DNA from: Lentinula raphanica
Taxonomy: Eukaryota > Basidiomycota > Agaricomycetes > Agaricales > Omphalotaceae
Assembly (NCBI GenBank): GCA_027919835.1
Contig: JANVFP010000001.1
Span: 1,798,001-1,862,000 of the forward strand
Reading direction: 5' to 3'
Length of the DNA: 64,000 nucleotides
In this document: positions 57,724-64,000 of the stretch, in pieces
Layout of the letters: each line of letters opens with the position of its first letter
Position numbering within the stretch: position 1 is the stretch's first letter
The notes under the pieces: generated by a model
The model's input: the letters and a program-made list of their open reading frames with translations, nothing else
The model's database searches: none
What the model was told of the DNA's origin: nothing
Program-made: the position numbers and the translations under genes

Positions 57724-59894
57724 ATGATGCCCAGTGTTGAGCCCAATAATGTCGGCTTTGACGCGGAAAAGAATGATCTCAAGAGGACGACTTCTGTGTC
57801 GAGCACTGATAGTACAGCAGAGTCTTTGACTGTTCGCGTACAAATCGCGAAGGAGAGTGAGCATGAGATCAAGTATAGGACTTGTTCATGGCAAAAAGTG
57901 CGTATCGATCTCCAACGAATACACCGGATACTCAATGTCTGCAAACGAAGACCGCTGCTCTCTTATTCTCGGAATACATCTGCCTCGCGATGGTTTCATT
58001 TCCATGGTAGATCGATATCCTCAACTCTTCGATCTATGTGGCTCAAATGTTCTTCAACTTGGTCCTTAGGTCTTTCTCCGTACTTGGGATGGTACCCGGA
58101 GTCATTGTCACTGTCGCAGTCGCCTCTACATGCCTCTATACCTCCCTCATACTCGGTCGGTTCTGCATCAAACATCCCGAGATGCGCGATGTGTGTGATA
58201 TCGGACAGTATCTTTTCGGAGGCTCCCAGCTTGCATACAATCTTACGGCTCTGATGTTCATTCTGAATAATGTCTTCGTCCAAGGTTCGACTCGCGTCCA
58301 TCGCGCTTCTTTATAACCCAGAGTAAAACTTATCTGGTTTTTTATCTCACAGCATTGCACGTCATAACAGGCGCAAAATACCTGAACACAGTGTCGAATT
58401 CCTCCGAGTGCTCGTTGACTTTTGGTGTCGGTCCCGTTCCCTCTTTCCTTGGACAATACTAGACTCATCTTGAATAGGCTATCACAGCTATCATATGTTT
58501 CCTCGTTTCTCTTCCCCGTACACTCAACCAAATGTCGGGGCTAGGAACGTTTAGTGCCATCACGATGGGTATCGCCGTCCTCCTCACGATCATCTTTTCT
58601 GGTGTTGAGAGCCATCCGTTTGGATATATCGCTGGTCAAGAACCCCTTGTGACCGCGATCCCTGTCCCAGGAACCACGTATGTTGCAGGTGAGGTGGAAT
58701 GAACTGCGTAGAAAATAGTTCTCACATCATTCCCATAGGAATGTCCGCTTTCTTGAATATAACCTACACCTTTGTTGGCCAAGTGATGATTCCTACGGTA
58801 CAGATTGTGTTCGATCTTGATACCAGCTTGACTCTGAAATCTGCTGCTAGTTTATTGCGGAAATGGAAAATCCGAAAGACTTCCCAAAAGGTAATTGTGA
58901 ACACTGTTCAGCTCAGAGTTATTCGGTCTTATCGTTATCCGTAGCTCTATGGGCCGTGACCATCGCAGAAGTAGTGACTTACACCATCTGTGGAGCAGTG
59001 GTTTACCACTTTGTTGGTGCGTATCAGAATTGCTTTCTTCGGCACATCCAAAGTTCACGACTAGAGATTTTAGGAAACCAATATGTCACTGCTCCCGCTT
59101 TCGGTTCATTGACGCCAACGTTCAAAATCATTGCATTTTCCTTCGCAGTGCCAACCATCATCTTTCTGGGTGCCCTCTATTCTGTCAGTCTTTCCTTCGT
59201 CCTTTGGCACACCTGTCTGAATCGTCAGCAATACACCTAACCAATCTATCTATATGGTACAATCTGAATCTTCTAGAACGTCGCCGCACGATTCGTCTTC
59301 TTTCGGCTCTTCCGAAATTCCCGTCACCGACACTCAAACACATTCTTGGGATGGGGTGTCTGGGTTGCGCTTGTGGCTGCGACTTGGATATTGGCTTGGA
59401 TCATTGGAGAGGTCATACCGTTCTTCTCGGATATGCTGAGCTTGATGAGCTCGTTGTTTGGTACGAATACCAGCCTCGACTTTTGCATCTTCTCCCTGCT
59501 CATGACTTGCATAATTTCTTTGATATAGATGGATGGTTTGGGTAAGCCTTTTCTCCAATAAGCTGTGTTAACCATATTGACGTTATCTTGCGTGTCTCCT
59601 ATCTACTATAGATTCATCTTCTGGGCTATGGCATACCTGACGCTTTATCCTGGAAAATCGAAATGGGATGGACCACTACGATCAGCGGAGACTCTGGTGA
59701 ACTACTTTTTCATCCTTCTTGGGGCATATATCACGGTTGCCGGAACATACGTCAGTTATCGCTGTTCTTCTCTTTCATTTTGGGATACCTCTGAAACTAA
59801 ATTGTCCTTACAGACTTCCGTCGAATCCATTATACAGTCGTATCAAGCCCAGGCTGTCGGAGGCGTATTCACGTGTGCCAGTAATGCGTTGTAG
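57724..59894 (+). CDS. Amino-acid permease, AAAP family (Mtr-like)
   Basis: Proton-coupled uptake of neutral amino acids is the likely role. Start MMPSVEPNNVGFDAEKNDLK, a hydrophilic acidic N-terminus. After introns the transmembrane part begins TAALLFSEYICLAMVSFPWS then FSVLGMVPGVIVTVAVASTC, then LYTSLILGRFCIKHPEMRDV and CDIGQYLFGGSQLAYNLTAL. Later segments: AITMGIAVLLTIIFSGVESH, MSAFLNITYTFVGQVMIPTF, IAEMENPKDFPKALWAVTIA, GSLTPTFKIIAFSFAVPTII, GWGVWVALVAATWILAWIIG, GFIFWAMAYLTLYPGKSKWD and NYFFILLGAYITVAGTYTSV. About 11 spans are visible. KHPEMRDVCDIG and MENPKDFPKAL are typical of fungal Mtr/AVT transporters. About eight introns, several borders approximate. Confidence 0.85.
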
Positions 59895-60279
59895 TCTTTT
59901 TCACTGCACCATTGCTCTGGGAGGAATCAAGTGAGAACGAGTTCGTTGGAGAACAAACAGTAGTTGGGGGTTGACTAAATATCCTCAAGTTTCTGCTGCG
60001 GCTTCGAGCGGAAAGGTCACAGGATAGCTACTTTGACCAAAGTCACAGCTATCTCTCACGTCTAAGGAGCAGCTGCACAATTTCTTTGCCTTGAATGTAT
60101 GTCAGAAATTCAGAAGAACATGTTAAACGCACGTTGGAACACACGCCTTACAGTATCGCGTGCTCATCACCCGCTTATCGCGAAATGATCAGTTGAGCCT
60201 GGACAGGAGTAATTCGAAAAAATGTCATATAAAAGCTGCCTCATTTTCATTCTGTTTCCAACTTTTTCGAGTTCGCATT
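59895..60279. other. Intergenic with promoter of the TauD-like gene
   Basis: No gene. A TATA-like CATATAAAAG sits about 50 nt upstream of the next ATG. Confidence 0.45.
60227..60236 (+). promoter_or_regulatory. TATA box upstream of the dioxygenase gene
   Basis: ATATAAAAG about 50 nt before the start at 60280, followed by a pyrimidine-rich stretch. Position and sequence fit a fungal core promoter. Confidence 0.45.
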
Positions 60280-61984
60280 ATGGTTGCCGCTCCAGATTCT
60301 GACTCTTCCTTGAGCCGTCCAAACTCTCCTCTGTCTCCCGAGGCTATTATCGGTTCTTTGCTCAAATATCCTCACTACGACACCGAGCCGCACATCGGCA
60401 CGCACTTCAACGACCCGTCCACTCAACTTTCTACTATCCTCAAAGCTCCCAATTCCGACCAGCTCATCAAAGACCTGGCTACCTTGGTCTCCCATCGTGG
60501 CGTTGTGTTCTTTTCTTCTCAGGATTTGACCATCCAAGAGCAACTGGAACTCGGCCGTCGACTTGGAGAGCTCTCCGGAAAGCCAAAATCTTCGACGTTG
60601 CATAGACATCCGATTTCAGAGGATACGCCAGAGTTGGGTGCAGATGTGTCGGTTATCTCGTCCATGGGGTGAGTGATGAGCATGATGGGAGTGGTTGAGA
60701 AGTTTCATTGACAGAAATCTATCCTTTGTTTAGTGGTATTGCTAAAGCAGGTTATAAGGAAAAGAAGCGCGCAAGCATGTGTCTATTTTCTTTGTTTCTT
60801 AGTCGGATTCTAATTCCTGCTTTTCACGCATAGGCGACGGTTGGCATGCAGATATCACTTTCGAGCCGGTCCCTTCGGATTACTCGGTGAGCACATTCTC
60901 TCTATCCGGGCTTCGTAGCTGATATGCTTCGTAGCTTTTGAAGATGCACACTCTTCCTCCCAGTAAGTCTGGTTCGCTACGACATTTGACACCCTTTGTG
61001 ATACACCTTCCTCATGGACATTAGCTGGCGGTGATACATTGGTGAGCCCATAGCTCTGAAAACCATACATCGTGTTGACTGAACCCTACTGTTGTGAATC
61101 AAGTGGGCAAGGTAAGCTGAATTTCCCATAAACCCTCCTACATGACGTTTGGACTCACCATTGCCACCTCGTAGCGGATACGAGGCCTATGACAAGCTGT
61201 CCCCTGCACTACAGAAATTCCTTGAGGGTTTGACTGCGGTTCACAGTGGCGAAATCTTCCTTGATGTAGGTTTAAGTCTCGTCTTTTCTTCCTTACATCC
61301 TTCGCTCAAATTAGATCCTCTCGTCGTAGTATGCAAAGAAATTCGACCTCAAGATCAACACCCCTCGAGGATCACCGGAAAACAACGCAGATACGGGCTT
61401 GGTAGCTATCCAGTGAGCTCATTGTGACCATGAAACGTTGTGATTGATGCTGAATGAGAGTTGTAGCCCCGTCATTCGAACTAACCCAGTGACAGGATTC
61501 AAGAGCTTGTTCGTCAACAAATCGTAAGAGCCAACAAAATGAAACCTTTTTCTTCCCACCTCACTTTCTGCGATCTAATTTTCTAGATTCACCAAGCGTA
61601 TTGTGGAATTGACCCCTGACGAGTCAGACCACCTTTTGGAATACTTGCTTAGACACGTATCGGAGAACCATGACATTCAGGTATGTTCCTTCTCCATTGT
61701 CTTGTGCAAAGGGGCGTCTGTTGCAAAGGCTCAAACTTCCTCGTATCAAGGTTCGATACAAGTGGAAGTTGAATGACCTCGCGATCTGGGATAATAGGTC
61801 TGCCTTCCACACTGCTACGTGAGTTTTTTTCAATATCACTCCGCTTTGGGGCAACTAATATTTGTTCTCTAGCCATGATTACACTGCTTTCCGTCAAGGA
61901 AACCGTGTAGTTAGCATTGGAGAGAAGCCATTCTTTGACCCCAAGTCGAAGTCGAGGAGAGAAGCGTTAGGATTCTCTGTATGA
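60280..61984 (+). CDS. TauD/TfdA-type 2-oxoglutarate/Fe(II) dioxygenase
   Basis: Oxidises a sulfonate or similar small acid (family example: taurine, releasing sulfite). Start MVAAPDSDSSLSRPNSPLSP, supported by the TATA box just upstream. Blocks: LIKDLATLVSHRGVVFFSSQ, EQLELGRRLGELSGKPKSST, then after introns the iron-binding GDGWHADITFEPVPSDY (His-x-Asp). Next LLKMHTLPP, GGDTLW, SGYEAYDKLSPALQKFLEGL, HPVIRTNPVTGFKSLFVNKS, LAIWDNRSAFHTATHDY (second iron His) and FRQGNRVVSIGEKPFF (2-oxoglutarate Arg). All three metal ligands and the Arg are present. It ends RREALGFSV. About seven introns of 50-65 nt. About 380 residues, the usual fungal length. Substrate unproven. Confidence 0.88.
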
Positions 61985-62154
61985 TCAAGGGAACAACACC
62001 TCACAGTCGACTTTCTGCAGACTATGTAGGGAATCTGTATACGAACTTGTCTTCTCTTGCAATTCAACTACATACAGTACAATGATTGAATTTTGAAATG
62101 AACATCTATAGTACAACATGATGGACTGTCCCCAATTGAATTATTTGACTGTTC

Positions 62155-64000
62155 TTACACATATTCGTTGTGCTCTATCTCTTCAACTGACTTTATATCT
62201 TTCACACTGCCAGTCGCCGGTACGCCGGTTCCTCTCACTTCTTCTTCGCGTTCGCGATCAGCATCAATATAGCGCTGAGGTCTCTCCGTCTGATACGCCT
62301 CCTTGCATCCGAGAACGAACACCAAACCTTGATTATCTCTGTACAGCTTGTCGATGTCTTCTAGGTGGCGGTTGGCGGTCTCGGGGTAGAATAACCAGAT
62401 AAGCTAGTAGATGCTCATAGTGAGTATACGACCGAGATGAAGACTGAGATATAGACATACGGGAACAAAGGCTGCGTTGAAGATCATCCAAATCAGATAA
62501 AACTTCCATCCCAGATTCTGAATACCCGTAGGTGTGATTTGCACAACGATATAGTTGGATATCCAGTTACTCCCAGTGGCCAACGCAGCTCCCTTGGTTC
62601 GCATCGAGAGGGAGTTGATTTCTACTGGGTAAAGCCACGGAACGCCCTACAAAATTCAAATCCTAGGATCAACCCCGAGTCGGGAGTCAGTGAAAGGAGT
62701 AATACTTACCTGCCAGCAAATCCCAAAGAAGACGTAATACACGAAGAAGAACGTTGTCGCCCCAGCTCCAAAACTCTGACCTCTTGTCGTAGTGCCATTG
62801 GCTTGGGAGAGCAAGCCAGAAATCAGAGCATAACAAACAGCTTGTCCAGCTGCACCCCACATCATCATCTTGCGTCGACCAGCACGCTCGATGAGCCACT
62901 ACGTCAATTTTTGAGCTTTGGTCTCAGGAAATGGGAGAGGAGAAGATCACGAACCAGTCCGATGAACGAGAATATCAGGTAGCTAACGGAGTTGCAGGCT
63001 GCCAATAGTCGTGACATTGTGTTCGAGAGACCGACTGAGTTCTGGAGCACAAGAGGGAGACTGTTGAGGCTAGAGTTCAGGGTCTGCGATCAGTTCATAC
63101 CAGATTCAAAGACTCACTAGTAACTTGTCACATTGATACCGACGAGCTGTTGCATCCACTGAGTACCTATCAGTAAAGAGAGAAGGTATGAGCCACGTTG
63201 ACGATCTCCTCAACCAATGCCGCCAAACGACTTACCCGATCCAAGTAACAAACGTTTGACCATCCCTGTGTTTCCTGTTTTACCTCTAAGGATAGCTCCC
63301 CAGCTCGGAGACTGCTCTCGCTCGATTCTCACAGCCTCGATGATCTCCAATTTTTGGTTTAAAATTTGCGGGGAATCAGCCGTAGCACCTTCGCCCTCGA
63401 GCGCGACTAGCACTGCCGTTCCTTCTGCCTCGCGTCCATGTGCAATCAACCATCGCGGGGATTCTGGTAGCCAGGGTACCGTGACGAGTAGGATTACAGA
63501 AAAGACGAGTTGGAATGCGATAGGGAATCGCCAGCTGATACTTCCTGACACGAAGCTGAGTCCGTATGTCATCCAATTGCTCAAAGAAAACCCAGCGATG
63601 TTCATGCTGAAGAAATGTAAAGTCAAGACGTTAGACACAACACATGAAGAAAGACCTCACATCATGGAGAAAACGATGAGGCCACCTCTCCAGGAAGCTT
63701 TCGCAGTCTCACTTTGCCATACAGGAGCAGTGGAAGTGTTCATCCTAAATGAAGAGGTCAAGTACTATTCCTTTTCGACGAGAAACATAGAACCGACGAA
63801 CCCATTGCCTACTCCTAAATATCATGATGAACAGAAACATCAGAGCTTATCCACAATTCAACGCAGACTCATTACCAGTTACGAGTCGTGCCACAATCAT
63901 ATGGGCGACAGTGAAAGCACTTGTCTGCAGAATGGCGCCTATGCTCATGATGATGACGCCAAATATCAACCATTTCTTGCGACCAAAGCGTTCAGCTGAT
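62155..64000 (-). CDS. MFS sugar-porter-family transporter, 5' end outside window
   Basis: Plasma-membrane uptake of a hexose or related sugar is the likely role. The visible part starts mid-protein at ERFGRKKWLIFGVIIMSIGA (the loop-2-3 RxGRR-type motif). It runs through IVARLVTG, VGNGFVGSM, NIAGFSLSNWMTYGLSFVSG, SWRFPIAFQLVFSVILLVTV and PWLPESPRWLIAHGREAEG (the PESPRWL signature). Then QWMQQLVGINVTSYYLPLVL, GLWLIERAGRRKMMMWGAAG and GVPWLYPVEINSLSMRTKGA, ALATGSNWISNYIVVQITP. It ends with the acidic tail VRGTGVPATGSV, then KDIKSVEEIEHNEYV and a stop at 62155. Roughly seven introns. First membrane span and start codon lie beyond the right edge. Confidence 0.88.

Overview
The window is nuclear DNA from a filamentous basidiomycete, most likely an Agaricomycete. 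Nearly every gene is split by 45-100 nt GT-AG introns. The mobile-element families (Plavaka-type transposase, DIRS-like reverse transcriptase, DUF6532-like multicopy protein) are typical of mushroom-forming fungi. A TTAGGG array is present, and the housekeeping set is eukaryotic. There are no operons, no CRISPR array and no sign of a bacterial or viral replicon.

Positions 1-16.5 kb are a graveyard of nested mobile DNA. A frameshifted multicopy agaric gene (1-2929) runs into a 5'-truncated Plavaka-type transposase (2930-4481). A DUF6532-like gene (4648-9753) is broken by two foldback elements and an AGATCT-rich insert. A minus-strand DIRS-like gag/RT element (11133-15290) carries two further insertions: one foldback element and one 568-bp inverted-repeat element with telomere-like repeats. 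The foldback elements form one family: ends CATCAG...CTGATG, arms containing GAGACACCCCCCAAA, and a 2-bp TN target duplication. Removing two copies on paper restores the host reading frame exactly.

Positions 17-64 kb are ordinary gene space. In order: a conserved fungal protein (-), the mitochondrial import receptor TOM70 (+), a Zn2Cys6 transcription factor (-), a 4-kb gene-poor gap with a MITE-like element, ribosomal protein eL8 (-), a possible small membrane protein (-), a vWA/Med25-like protein (+), splicing factor PRP46/PLRG1 (-) divergent from TFIIS (+), a zinc alcohol dehydrogenase (+), a mitochondrial-carrier-family protein (+), a partial duplicate of the TFIIS zinc ribbon (+), MTO1/GidA tRNA-modification enzyme (-), a second Zn2Cys6 factor (+), an F-box-like protein (+), an Mtr-type amino-acid permease (+), a TauD-type dioxygenase (+), and a sugar-porter MFS gene (-) running off the right edge.

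Functional links are limited. TOM70, the carrier and MTO1 concern mitochondria; PRP46, TFIIS and possibly Med25 concern nuclear gene expression. The permease, dioxygenase and sugar porter form a loose run of nutrient-acquisition genes, but nothing shows co-regulation. Exon boundaries were read by eye from splice motifs and protein similarity. Family names come from remembered conserved motifs, not searches.
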